DNA of 57,604 bases, from positions 1 to 57,604 of the forward strand of contig JABDGY010000006.1 of NCBI GenBank assembly GCA_013285805.1, written 5' to 3'. The stretch's first letter is position 1. Each line of letters opens with the position of its first letter. Both the position numbers and the translations under genes were made by a program. Below, one piece after another: positions 25,837 through 35,071 of this stretch. This DNA is from Bacteroidota bacterium (GTDB taxonomy: Bacteria; Bacteroidota; Bacteroidia; JABEUT01). Under the pieces are notes generated by a model, which saw only the letters and a program-made list of their open reading frames with translations, had not been told where the DNA came from and searched no databases.

Positions 25837-26991
25837 TTTCGCGCTTTGTTTTAACAATAAACCCGGCCTATACCTTTCTTCTTTATAGGTTTCATATAGG
25901 TTCTCCAATGTATTCAGAACATTTTTCAATCCCAGCTCATTTCCCCAAGCGAGTAGCCCTTTCGGGTAATTAACTCCTTTGGTCATGGCTGTTTCTAAAT
26001 CTTCACGAGTGGCTATTTTATAGTACAATGCTTCATAGGCTTCGTTGATGAGCATTGATATAATGCGCATAAATACTTGTTTGCCTGATTCCATATCCTT
26101 GCTTAACTCTGGCTGTGCAGCATTTTCACTATAATCGTAATATCCTTTTCCTGTTTTTCTACCAAAATAACCGGCTTCAGATAACCGCTTCTGGGTAATA
26201 GAAGGTTTATACCTGGGGTCGAAAAACATTTGTTTCCACACGGTTTCAGTAACCATGTAGTTTACATCGTTACCAATAAAATCCATCAATTCAAAAGGCC
26301 CCATTCTAAAACCGCCTATTTCTTTAATTGCCCAGTCAATGTCGGCATAATGGGCTATACCTTCCTCATATATTCTTATGGCTTCGCCGTAAAACGGCCG
26401 TGCCACCCTGTTTACAATAAATCCTGGTGTATCTTTTGCCTGTACAGTTGTTTTCCCCCACGATTGTATTAGTTCAGTTACTTCTTTCAGCATTGCATTA
26501 TCAGTTGCCAAACCGGGAATAATTTCAACTAAAGGCATTACCGGTGCAGGGTTAAAAAAGTGAACACCCATTACTCTGCCGGAGCCCTTGCAGGCCGCAG
26601 CAATAGAAGTAACCGAAATAGAAGAAGTATTTGTAGCCAATATTGCTGAAGGTTCACACACAGCTTCTAATTTCCTGAAAAGGTCCTTTTTTATTTCCAA
26701 CTCTTCAATTACGGCCTCTATCACAAGTCCGCAAGGAGCAAAATCATTTAATGAATTGGCTACTTTAATTTTAGAAAGTATAGTATTTAAACCTGCCTCG
26801 TTAATTTTTCCTTTTTTAACCAGTCCTTCCAGGGTTGTCCTAATTCGTTCAACAGCTTTTGCTGAAGCGCCTGTAAACGAATCGTACAAAACAACATTAT
26901 GCCCTGAAGTAGCGGCAAGCTGGGCAATTCCACTACCCATGGTACCGGCTCCTATAACACCAATTACTGAATCTTTACTTAACCTACTCAT
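25834..26991 (-). CDS. 3-hydroxyacyl-CoA dehydrogenase
   Basis: This is a 385-residue protein with the Rossmann motif GVIGAGTMGSGIA (residues 11-23), the catalytic His144 in GVHFFNPAPVMPLVE, and two helical C-terminal 3HCDH domains; the second (after about residue 285) is an extra relative to the 280-residue Hbd enzymes. It oxidises (S)-3-hydroxyacyl-CoA with NAD+ in beta-oxidation or related pathways. It is 1 bp downstream of a glycosyltransferase gene in an envelope-gene operon, an odd place for a central fatty-acid enzyme. Confidence 0.95.
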   Translation of the reverse strand: MSRLSKDSVIGVIGAGTMGSGIAQLAATSGHNVVLYDSFTGASAKAVERIRTTLEGLVKKGKINEAGLNTILSKIKVANSLNDFAPCGLVIEAVIEELEIKKDLFRKLEAVCEPSAILATNTSSISVTSIAAACKGSGRVMGVHFFNPAPVMPLVEIIPGLATDNAMLKEVTELIQSWGKTTVQAKDTPGFIVNRVARPFYGEAIRIYEEGIAHYADIDWAIKEIGGFRMGPFELMDFIGNDVNYMVTETVWKQMFFDPRYKPSITQKRLSEAGYFGRKTGKGYYDYSENAAQPELSKDMESGKQVFMRIISMLINEAYEALYYKIATREDLETAMTKGVNYPKGLLAWGNELGLKNVLNTLENLYETYKEERYRPGLLLKQSAK

Positions 26992-26992
26992 A

Positions 26993-28066
26993 TTAATTAT
27001 TTACGCGTATAAGTTTCATTAGTTTATCTGCCCAAATGCGCGGGCTATTCTGGCCGGCAAGCTCTTTACTTATCTCTCCCATTTTCATTAATTTCTCATC
27101 ACTGAGCATTGCCATATCTTTCATCTTTCCCATCAATCCGTTTACATCTCCAGCCCGATAAATATAGCCATTCTCGCCATTTCGCAATAAGGCCTCAGCT
27201 GCCCCTACCTCATCGGAACAGATTAAAGGAAAGCCGGCTGCGGCAAACTCATGTAATACCACACCCCATGGTTCGAAGCGGCTTGGCATAACAAACACGC
27301 CTGTTCTGGCCAGGTATTGCTCCATATCTTTGGGCTGTACAAAACCAAAGTGCTTTATTTTCGGGTGTTGCACAGGTTCTATATCTCCTGTACCCAGGCA
27401 CCACAACTCCCAATCATTTGGATTTTCCAATTGCCCTTTAATGAATGCATTCCATAAATCTTTAATACCCTTAAATTCATAATATCTTCCGGCATATATA
27501 AACCTGTGCGGATACTTTTTGCTTTTTTCTGCCCACACTTTCTCACCCAATGTTTTAAAATACTCTACGTCCGCAGTATAATAGCCTGTCAGTATTTCAG
27601 CTTCTTTAAAACCAAGCTTTAATGCATATTGTTTTTGCTTTTGCCCCGGAACCCAGCAGTGGGTAAATGTTTTACGTATTGTTATTCTACTTAATACACA
27701 GGCCACATATTGCCTGAAACTTCCTTCCCACTTAGTATCTAGCCCGATTACTACAGGTATTTTCTTTTTATATTCTTTAGCCACTGAAAGATAATCCTTG
27801 TCCATCCAACCGCTACAATAAATAAAGTCAGGAGAAATATCCTTTACTTTTTGCCTCAGGCTAGTTAAATTGAATTGTTTCCGGTCGTAAAAACTTACCC
27901 CGTCAGGAAATGTAAACTGAAAAGGCGCTTCTTTGTTTACAGGCCAGTGAATCACACTTATTTCAACAGGATACTCCCGCCCCAGTTCCCTGATGCAAGC
28001 CAGGAAATAATCTGCCAGTTCACTGTACAGGAATAGCAATTTTGTCTTGCGCCCGGATAATGACAT
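26993..28066 (-). CDS. Glycosyltransferase family 4
   Basis: This is a 357-residue GT-B protein. The C-terminal half shows RFIYAGRYYEFKGIKDLWNA, ELWCLGTGD, and the donor-site region FVMPSRFEPWGVVLHEFAAA with the ExxxxxxxE-type glutamate pattern typical of GT4. The N-terminal half is less conserved and starts SGRKTKLLFLYSELADYF. It likely adds a sugar to an LPS or exopolysaccharide intermediate. It overlaps the upstream O-antigen ligase-like gene by 47 bp and is followed by the 3-hydroxyacyl-CoA dehydrogenase after 1 bp. Confidence 0.9.
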   Translation of the reverse strand: MSLSGRKTKLLFLYSELADYFLACIRELGREYPVEISVIHWPVNKEAPFQFTFPDGVSFYDRKQFNLTSLRQKVKDISPDFIYCSGWMDKDYLSVAKEYKKKIPVVIGLDTKWEGSFRQYVACVLSRITIRKTFTHCWVPGQKQKQYALKLGFKEAEILTGYYTADVEYFKTLGEKVWAEKSKKYPHRFIYAGRYYEFKGIKDLWNAFIKGQLENPNDWELWCLGTGDIEPVQHPKIKHFGFVQPKDMEQYLARTGVFVMPSRFEPWGVVLHEFAAAGFPLICSDEVGAAEALLRNGENGYIYRAGDVNGLMGKMKDMAMLSDEKLMKMGEISKELAGQNSPRIWADKLMKLIRVNN

Positions 28067-29330
28067 CGCTTGTTAAAATTGAAAGAATAATAAAAACAAT
28101 AATGGTAAATGGATTGAGTGAAGCCGTTAGCCACGATTCAAAAAAAGTAGAAAATATTACAGCATATAAAATAGGCATGGCAAGCCTTGTTTTCCTGGTG
28201 GCCTTTACAAATGTCCTTATAAATGCAAATACAAAGGTTACTAGACCCAATAAGCCTGTATCTAGCCATAATGTAATGTATGAATTATGGGCATTGCCCT
28301 GGTGCCCCATGTTAGATAAATACTGACTATATAACTGGAAAATATAGTTTGTATAGTCAAAACCCCGCCCTATATAAAGGTTCTGTTTTATGTTTATCCA
28401 TGCAAAATTCCATGCTACAAAACGGCCCGATGCTTCAGTTAATGTTTCAACCCTAAGGTACTTTTCAAGCCCCAGGCTGGTGGCTATGCTTATTATGTTA
28501 GTTGACACATAACCATAACTTCCTGCAATAAGTACAAACACAAAAAAACCTACTATCGGCGATATTTTGTAGGAGTAACTAAGAAAGAAATAAATCAGGA
28601 TGGCGAAAAGAGTGCTTCTTGAACCACATAATATAATTGACAATAAAATCAATGCATAGATTAGAGTTTTTTCCCTTCGCTGGAAAAGTTCAGGTTTTAG
28701 CTCTATGATAAGCGAAAAAAGCAGCAAGAATAGCAGGCAAAACACCCCAAGGCCGTTAGGATTACCAAAAACCCCCCTATAACGTCCTTCAAGGTGTGTT
28801 ATATCAGGTAATATATAATTAAGCACCAGGCTTAAAAGTAGAATAAATACACCGAAAAATATTATTACTCTGAAAAAATCTGCCTGTTTATCTACGTATG
28901 CCCTCTTTACATAATTTGGAACAACAATCAAGAGCAAAATATAGGAAACCGTCTTTTCCAGTGAATTCAGGAAATTATCCACCGGGGCATACGTCAGACA
29001 AATAAAAGCCACAATAAAAAAGGGAACAAATGCCGCTGAAAGCCTGTCGAAAGGAGTAAATTTTTTCCTGTCCATGAAAAGGAATAAGGCAAGAAAGGAA
29101 ATGTAAATTTCTTTGGCATTGTAAGCAAACTCGAAGTAGTGTGACCTGTTATCGGAAAGAATTAAAATAAAAAAGAAGCCTATCATTAACTCCATGTACT
29201 GACCCTTCGATTTAAGGACAAATAAACAGAGGGGTATATAAAGGAGCGCAGCAGGACCCGCAACAGCGCCAACAACAGCCCATGACATTATCATGTAAAA
29301 AAAACTCCTGTACTGGCGAAATACTTCCAT
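28020..29330 (-). CDS. O-antigen ligase/polymerase-like membrane protein (Wzy_C/WaaL)
   Basis: This is a 436-residue protein with about ten to twelve hydrophobic helices and one large loop between late helices. That loop ends in GHQGNAHNSYITLWLDTGLL, matching the Wzy_C/WaaL signature with its conserved histidine. Such proteins ligate O-antigen to lipid A-core, or polymerise repeat units, at the periplasmic face. It is first in a minus-strand operon with GT4, the dehydrogenase, MBOAT and SGNH genes, which supports a role in surface glycan assembly. Ligase and polymerase cannot be separated by sequence. Confidence 0.88.
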   Translation of the reverse strand: MEVFRQYRSFFYMIMSWAVVGAVAGPAALLYIPLCLFVLKSKGQYMELMIGFFFILILSDNRSHYFEFAYNAKEIYISFLALFLFMDRKKFTPFDRLSAAFVPFFIVAFICLTYAPVDNFLNSLEKTVSYILLLIVVPNYVKRAYVDKQADFFRVIIFFGVFILLLSLVLNYILPDITHLEGRYRGVFGNPNGLGVFCLLFLLLFSLIIELKPELFQRREKTLIYALILLSIILCGSRSTLFAILIYFFLSYSYKISPIVGFFVFVLIAGSYGYVSTNIISIATSLGLEKYLRVETLTEASGRFVAWNFAWINIKQNLYIGRGFDYTNYIFQLYSQYLSNMGHQGNAHNSYITLWLDTGLLGLVTFVFAFIRTFVKATRKTRLAMPILYAVIFSTFFESWLTASLNPFTIIVFIILSILTSDVIIRAQDKIAIPVQ

Positions 29331-29346
29331 TAAGCTATTAAAAACT

Positions 29347-29354
29347 CAAAAATA
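29347..29354 (-). promoter_or_regulatory. -7 promoter element (TATTTTTG) for the O-antigen ligase operon
   Basis: An exact TAnnTTTG match 16 nt before the start codon. Confidence 0.6.
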
Positions 29355-29427
29355 TAAAACAAAGGCGTTAAATACTGTTATTCTGAAAAATAATGGACAA
29401 TACCCTTCTATCATCAAAACAACTTCC

Positions 29428-29435
29428 TAAATTTG
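29428..29435 (+). promoter_or_regulatory. -7 promoter element (TAAATTTG) for the E1 gene
   Basis: An exact TAnnTTTG match. Its TTG is the first possible in-frame start of the E1 open frame, but the real start is the ATG at 29475, 39 nt after the element. Confidence 0.6.
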
Positions 29436-29474
29436 CTACTTCATTGCAGTGTACTATTTTACAAATACATATAC

Positions 29475-31898
29475 ATGGCTAATACCGAGGAATTAAAGAA
29501 TTTGGCACAGAAGAAAGAAATATCATTTGAAGAGTTTCGCACTACTGTGCTGAAAGACTACCGTATTGCCAATGAAAGCCGTGAGGCAAGTCTTTTGGGC
29601 CGGAAGGAAGTATTACAAGGTAAAGCAAAGTTTGGCATTTTCGGCGATGGTAAGGAAATAGCCCAGGTTGCCATGGCTAAGGCTTTTAAACATGGCGATT
29701 TCAGGTCGGGCTACTACCGCGACCAGACATTTATGTTTGCTCTTGGTGAACTTACATTGCAGGAATGGTTTGCCGGTTTATATGCCCATGCCGACCTTGC
29801 AGCCGAACCTTCATCGGCCGGAAGGCAGATGGGTGGCCACTACTCTACCCAAATGGTAAATCCTGATGGTTCATGGAAAGAACTTACAACCATATACAAT
29901 TCATCCTCTGATATATCACCAACCGGTAGCCAGATGCCCAGGCTATTAGGCCTGGCCCTTGCATCGAAACTTTTCAAAATCAACCCTCATCTGCAGGCAC
30001 CTGAATTCGAAAAATTCAGCAAAAAAGGTAACGAAATAGCCTTTGGCACCATTGGCGATGCCAGCACATCGGAAGGGCTGTTCTGGGAAGCTATTAACGC
30101 TGCAGGCGTTATGCAGATACCCATGCTCATGTCGGTTTGGGATGATGGTTACGGAATATCGGTACCTAAAAAATACCAAACCACCAAGGGTGATATCCAT
30201 GCAGCTTTAAGCGGTATGCAGCGCGACAAAAAGGCACCCGGCTATGAATTATACAAAGTAAAGGCCTGGGATTACCCTGCCCTTTGCGAAACCTACGAGA
30301 AAGCTGCTGAATTATGCCGCACCGAACATGTACCGGTTCTGCTTCATGTAGAAGAAGTTACTCAGCCACAAGGGCATTCTACCTCTGGCTCGCATGAACG
30401 TTATAAGACTCCGGAACGCCTGCAATGGGAGAAAGATTTTGATGGCCTTAAAAAAATGCGCGAATGGATATTGAAGTTTGCCATTGCCAATGAGAATGAA
30501 CTGAACGATATAGAAGAAAAAGCAAGGGAAGCTGTAAAAGAAGCTAAGAACAAGGCATGGGCAGCCTATCTTGAGGCTATTAAGAAAGATATTGAAGAAG
30601 CTGTTGCATTGGTACAGGCAACTGTAGAAGGCACATCGAAACAGGCAGAAATTGCTCAGCTTATCACTGAACTTAGGTCAGCTAAAGACCCTTTGCGCAA
30701 GGATATAACTGTAATGGTGAAAAAGACATTGCGCTTTACCCGCGATGAACATTTGCCTGCAAGGCAAGCCTTACTCGATTACCAGAAAGATTTTGCCCTT
30801 AAAAATGAGGAGCGCTACGATTCATTACTCTATACCAACGAAACCCTCTCTGTAAATGAGGTGAAACCAGTGTATGACACCGAAGATAGTTCGAATGGCC
30901 ACGAAATACTGAGAGATAACTTTGATGCTATTCTAGGCAAGTATCCTGAGGTTGTAGTTTTTGGTGAGGATTCAGGCAAATTAGGAGGCGTGAACCAGGG
31001 GCTTGAAAACATGCAGAAGAAGTATGGTGAAGAACGTGTTTTTGATACAGGTATTCGTGAGGCTACTATTATTGGCCAGGCTATAGGCCTTGCTTTGCGC
31101 GGATTACGCCCCATTGCAGAAATACAGTATTTAGATTACCTGCTTTATGCATTGCAGATACTTAGCGACGACCTTGCCACATTAGCATACCGTACAAAAG
31201 GCACCCAACGCGCCCCCGTAATTATCCGCACCCGTGGCCACAGGCTTGAAGGTATATGGCACAGCGGTTCGCCAATGGGAATGATTTTACATTCACTTCG
31301 TGGCATTTATGTATGTGTTCCACGCAACATGACACAGGCTGCAGGGTTTTACAATACACTGTTAAGCGCACACGAGCCCGGTATTATAATAGAGCCTTTG
31401 AATAGCTATAGGCTAAAAGAAAAAAGGCCTTCAAATTTTGGTGAGTTTAAAGTTCCGTTGGGCGTACCGGAAATAATACGCGAGGGAACGGATGTAACTA
31501 TTGTTACCTACGGCCCTCTTTGCAGGATGTCCATGGAAGCTGCACAGCAACTGGAGACATCGGGTATTTCCGTTGAAATTATCGACGTGCAGACTTTATT
31601 GCCTTTCGACATTAACCATATTATTGCTTCATCTTTACAAAAAACCAATAGAGTATTATTCCTTGACGAGGATGTTAAAGGCGGAGCAAGTGCTTACATG
31701 ATGGAACAGTTACTGGAAGTACAGGGAGGATATAAATTTCTTGATTCAGCCCCGAGAACACTTACAGCAAAGGACCATCGCCCGGCCTACGGAACTGACG
31801 GCGACTATTTCTCTAAACCTAGCGTTGAAGATATTTTCGATGCTGTGTATGGAATTATGAATGAGGTTGACCCGGCTAAGTACCCTGATATTTACTGA
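29475..31898 (+). CDS. 2-oxoacid dehydrogenase E1, alpha and beta subunits fused
   Basis: The start at ATG 29475 (MANTEELKN) gives 807 residues. The E1-alpha domain (about 20-320) holds the thiamine diphosphate motif GDASTSEG (194-201) through DDGYGIS; the E1-beta domain (about 475-807) holds VVVFGEDSG, IREATIIGQAIGLAL and the C-terminal transketolase region. Between them lies a charged helical linker of about 140 residues (320-460) rich in Glu, Lys and Ala. It decarboxylates a 2-oxoacid, most likely branched-chain or pyruvate-like, feeding an E2 lipoyl complex not in the window. Fused E1 proteins are widespread in Bacteroidota. prfB follows after 56 bp. Confidence 0.93.
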   Translation: MANTEELKNLAQKKEISFEEFRTTVLKDYRIANESREASLLGRKEVLQGKAKFGIFGDGKEIAQVAMAKAFKHGDFRSGYYRDQTFMFALGELTLQEWFAGLYAHADLAAEPSSAGRQMGGHYSTQMVNPDGSWKELTTIYNSSSDISPTGSQMPRLLGLALASKLFKINPHLQAPEFEKFSKKGNEIAFGTIGDASTSEGLFWEAINAAGVMQIPMLMSVWDDGYGISVPKKYQTTKGDIHAALSGMQRDKKAPGYELYKVKAWDYPALCETYEKAAELCRTEHVPVLLHVEEVTQPQGHSTSGSHERYKTPERLQWEKDFDGLKKMREWILKFAIANENELNDIEEKAREAVKEAKNKAWAAYLEAIKKDIEEAVALVQATVEGTSKQAEIAQLITELRSAKDPLRKDITVMVKKTLRFTRDEHLPARQALLDYQKDFALKNEERYDSLLYTNETLSVNEVKPVYDTEDSSNGHEILRDNFDAILGKYPEVVVFGEDSGKLGGVNQGLENMQKKYGEERVFDTGIREATIIGQAIGLALRGLRPIAEIQYLDYLLYALQILSDDLATLAYRTKGTQRAPVIIRTRGHRLEGIWHSGSPMGMILHSLRGIYVCVPRNMTQAAGFYNTLLSAHEPGIIIEPLNSYRLKEKRPSNFGEFKVPLGVPEIIREGTDVTIVTYGPLCRMSMEAAQQLETSGISVEIIDVQTLLPFDINHIIASSLQKTNRVLFLDEDVKGGASAYMMEQLLEVQGGYKFLDSAPRTLTAKDHRPAYGTDGDYFSKPSVEDIFDAVYGIMNEVDPAKYPDIY

Positions 31899-31954
31899 GA
31901 TTATTTATAGAATTATTAACGGAATAAAGCACTGATGCTTATATAACATTGTAT

Positions 31955-33050
31955 ATGATTACACAAGAGCAGGTTAAGGAAGTGAAGGAGCGCTTTGATG
32001 CGTTGAGGGGGCATCTTTGACATCGAAAAACGGTTAAAAAGAATTGAAGAAGAAGAGGCTGTTACACTGGCAGCCGATTTCTGGAATGACCCCAAGAAAG
32101 CTGAGGTTGTTCTGAAACAGATAAAAAATCAGAAGAACTGGACTGAGGCTTACAGCAAGCTTGAAAAGAGCGTGGAAGACCTTATGCTTACGTTCGATTT
32201 TTTCAAGCAGGAAGCTGCCACTGAAAAAGAATTAGACGACCAGTACGCGCTGACCTTAAGGTTATTGCAGGATCTTGAATTTAAGAACATGCTGGGCTCG
32301 GAAGAAGACCACCTGAATGCTGTATTGGAAATAAACTCTGGCGCGGGTGGCACTGAAAGCCAGGATTGGGCCTATATGCTTATGCGCATGTACCTTATGT
32401 GGGCCGAGAAAAAGGGGTTTGCAGTGAAAGAAGTTGAAATTACACAGGGCGAGGCTGCTGGAATAAAATCTGTTACACTTGAAATACAGGGCGAGTATGC
32501 TTTCGGGTATTTGAAAGGAGAAAATGGGGTGCACAGGCTTGTGCGCATATCACCTTTCGATGCAAATGCACGCAGGCATACTTCTTTTGCTTCGGTATAT
32601 GTGTACCCCTTAATTGACGAGACTATCGACATACAGATAAGTCCTGCGGACATAGAATGGGAAACATTCCGTTCGGGTGGAAAAGGCGGACAAAATGTAA
32701 ACAAGGTGGAAACGGCAGTCCGACTCTATCACAAGCCCTCCGGCATCATTATAAAAAACCAGGAATCGCGTTCGCAATTGCAGAATAAGGACAAGGCTTT
32801 GCACATGTTAAAGTCTCAGCTATATGAGAGAGAAATGCGCAGGAAGCTTGAAACTGTTGCAGCCATTGAAAGCACCAAAAAGAAAATTGAATGGGGCTCG
32901 CAGATACGTAACTATGTAATGCATCCTTATAAGCTGGTTAAAGACCTGCGTACCGATTACGAAACATCGGACGTGCAGGCGGTGATGAACGGCGAATTAG
33001 ACGACTTTATTAAGAGTTACCTGATGGAATTCGGCAGCGGCAAGAAATAA
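31955..33050 (+). CDS. prfB: Peptide chain release factor 2, with programmed +1 frameshift
   Basis: The gene is read as 31955-32017 joined to 32019-33050, giving 364 residues. The first 21 codons end at CTT, followed by an in-frame TGA (32018-32020); a +1 slip continues GAC ATC GAA into the main frame. The main body contains the SPF stop-recognition tripeptide ([13 protein letters not shown]) and the GGQ catalytic motif in [13 protein letters not shown]2 releases peptides at UGA and UAA, so it controls its own synthesis: when RF2 is plentiful, translation stops at the internal UGA. It is convergent with the CPBP gene, one base apart. Confidence 0.97.
32006..32021 (+). promoter_or_regulatory. 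RF2 programmed frameshift site
   Basis: The site reads AGGGGGCATCTTTGAC: an internal Shine-Dalgarno-like AGGGGG, a 3-nt spacer, the slippery CTT, the in-frame TGA and a C that favours inefficient termination. It differs from the E. coli site only in the spacer codon (CAT for TAT). Confidence 0.97.
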
Positions 33051-33051
33051 T

Positions 33052-33996
33052 TTAAGCTTGCAATGTATCCGTCTTCCTGTGTTCAATTTTATAAATAGCA
33101 AACATCAGTACAGCTACCAGTATTGTACTACCTATTACATAGCTTATTTGTGAACTTTGATTGCCTATATCTTCTATTTTCTTAGGTAGCATATTCCTGT
33201 CCTCAAGGTAAGAAATGTAGACTATTACGCTATTATTCAAAAAGTGTGCAAATATTGAAGGCCATATCGACTTTGACCATACAAACAAGTAGCCAAGATA
33301 GGCGCCCATAAGCATGCGGGGAAGGAAGCCAAAAAACTCAAGGTGAATAGCGCTGAAAATTATGGCTGTCAGCCACACTCCCACATGTATATTACCGCTT
33401 CCCCTGATAATAATATTCTGCATGCCGGCCCTGAAAAACAACTCTTCAGAAACGGCCGCGAGAAACCCCATGATAAAAATATTGACAATAAGCCCTCTCA
33501 AGCTTTGATGGGCTATGAATGCATTTGAGATAATGTTATTCTCATCATCCATATTTTTTATCCAGTCTTGAGCCGATTGCATAGAGGCAGGCAACTGCAA
33601 ATGGCTGTTTACTTCAGAAAGGTAGTTAATGACAGGCACCGCCACCAGGATTAATATACCACCTAAAAGAAAAGTTGACACCTTAAACTTCCCTTTAATA
33701 TTTAAAAACTCGAGCCATTTGCGGGAGCATAACAAAGCCATTATAAATGTTGGTATTATAAAACTACCTACAACGCTAATTGCCTGTATTATTTTGAGCG
33801 CCCTTATTACTTCCGGGTTATTTATTTTGGCCGTTCCCTGCAAGTCAAATACGCTTAAGTGAGTGTATGCTGTTGCCACCGCCACGCCAAGGAAGGAAAA
33901 CACTACCATTAATATCAGCGCAATGCCTAAAAGAATAAAAAACTGGCCTGCTGGTCTTAAGTTTTCAAGTGGCGCCGGGCGTTGAATTTCGTCCAT
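33052..33996 (-). CDS. CPBP family intramembrane metalloprotease
   Basis: This is a 314-residue, eight-helix-type membrane protein. The CPBP motifs are EELFFR (Glu184, Glu185, Arg189), a histidine in FSAIHLEFFGFLPRM (His218), and the third motif IFAHFLNNS with His and Asn. The family includes Rce1-like proteases and bacteriocin self-immunity proteins. The N-terminal domain (about 1-100) is longer than the core family. The target is unknown. It is divergent from dusB with directly abutting promoters. Confidence 0.88.
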   Translation of the reverse strand: MDEIQRPAPLENLRPAGQFFILLGIALILMVVFSFLGVAVATAYTHLSVFDLQGTAKINNPEVIRALKIIQAISVVGSFIIPTFIMALLCSRKWLEFLNIKGKFKVSTFLLGGILILVAVPVINYLSEVNSHLQLPASMQSAQDWIKNMDDENNIISNAFIAHQSLRGLIVNIFIMGFLAAVSEELFFRAGMQNIIIRGSGNIHVGVWLTAIIFSAIHLEFFGFLPRMLMGAYLGYLFVWSKSIWPSIFAHFLNNSVIVYISYLEDRNMLPKKIEDIGNQSSQISYVIGSTILVAVLMFAIYKIEHRKTDTLQA

Positions 33997-34011
33997 ATTA
34001 ATGCTTTGCGG

Positions 34012-34019
34012 TATATTTG
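34012..34019 (+). promoter_or_regulatory. -7 promoter element (TATATTTG) for dusB
   Basis: An exact TAnnTTTG match, 21 nt before the dusB start, immediately adjoining the opposite-strand -7 element of the CPBP gene. Confidence 0.6.
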
Positions 34020-34027
34020 CAAAGGTA
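34020..34027 (-). promoter_or_regulatory. -7 promoter element (TACCTTTG) for the CPBP protease gene
   Basis: An exact TAnnTTTG match on the minus strand, abutting the dusB element base to base, 23 nt before the CPBP start. Confidence 0.55.
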
Positions 34028-34040
34028 ACTATTTACACTA

Positions 34041-35027
34041 ATGGTAAAAATCGGCAATATAGAACTCGGTGATTTCCCTTTATTGCTTGCCCCTATGGAA
34101 GATGTGAGCGACCCTCCTTTCCGCCATGTGTGCAAGGAACAAGGGGCCGATATGCTTTATACCGAGTTTGTTTCATCGGAAGGGTTGATACGCGATGCGG
34201 CTAAAAGCCTTAAAAAGCTTGATATTTTTGAGCATGAGCGGCCTATAGGCGTACAGTTATTCGGCGGTAGTATTGGCTCTATGCGCGAAGCAGCCATTAT
34301 TGCGGAAAGGGTTAACCCGAACCTGATAGATATTAATTATGGCTGCCCTGTTAAACAGGTAGCCTGTAAAGGTGCCGGAGCCGCCCTGTTGCAGGATATA
34401 CCCAAGATGGTAAAAATGACTGAAGAGATTGTAAAAGCAGTCAAATTACCTGTAACAGTTAAAACCCGCCTGGGTTGGGACGACAGCACTAAAAATATTA
34501 TTGAAGTGGCCGAACGTTTGCAGGATATAGGCATACAGGCACTGACCATACACGGGCGCACACGCAAACAAATGTATAAGGGCCCCGCAGATTGGACACT
34601 TATAAGGGAAGTAAAGAATAATGCACGCATACACATACCCATATTTGGTAACGGAGACGTAACTTCACCTATAGTTGCTACAGAAATGAAAGCCCGGTAT
34701 GGAGTTGACGGAGTTATGATTGGCAGGGCAAGCATTGGTTACCCATGGATATTCCGTGAGATAAAGCATTATTTAAAAACCGGGGAATTGCTCTCTACCC
34801 CTACCCTGGAAGAACGAATAAGCGTATGCCGTACCCACCTCGATAAATCTATTCAATGGAAAGGCGAAAGACTTGGCATACTTGAAATGCGCAGGCATTA
34901 TGCAAGCTATTTCAAAGGTATGGATAACTTTAAAGATTTCAGGATGAAGCTTGTTACTACCGACTCTTACGCTGAATTGCTGGAAATTTTAGATGCCATA
35001 GGCATGCATTATGCACAAGTTGCCTAA
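34041..35027 (+). CDS. dusB: tRNA-dihydrouridine synthase (DusB type)
   Basis: This is a 328-residue protein of Dus length. The FMN TIM-barrel begins LLLAPMEDVSDPPFR; the catalytic Cys102 is in NYGCPVKQVACKGAGAALL, a DusB-like pattern; VKTRLGWDD, LTIHGRTRKQMYKGPADW and GVDGVMIGRASIGYPW complete the flavin and tRNA contacts. It reduces specific uridines of tRNA to dihydrouridine with NADPH. It lies alone between divergent and convergent neighbours. Confidence 0.95.
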   Translation: MVKIGNIELGDFPLLLAPMEDVSDPPFRHVCKEQGADMLYTEFVSSEGLIRDAAKSLKKLDIFEHERPIGVQLFGGSIGSMREAAIIAERVNPNLIDINYGCPVKQVACKGAGAALLQDIPKMVKMTEEIVKAVKLPVTVKTRLGWDDSTKNIIEVAERLQDIGIQALTIHGRTRKQMYKGPADWTLIREVKNNARIHIPIFGNGDVTSPIVATEMKARYGVDGVMIGRASIGYPWIFREIKHYLKTGELLSTPTLEERISVCRTHLDKSIQWKGERLGILEMRRHYASYFKGMDNFKDFRMKLVTTDSYAELLEILDAIGMHYAQVA

Positions 35028-35071
35028 TATCAAGGCATTGCCATTTTTAATTATTAATTCTTAATTTCTAA

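Noticed and set aside
31955-32020. Apparent frameshift error at the start of prfB
   Set aside because: It is the known RF2 programmed frameshift with all signal parts intact, not a pseudogene or sequencing error.
33052-33996. Bacteriocin immunity function for the CPBP protein
   Set aside because: The motifs fit the general protease family, and there is no bacteriocin gene nearby.
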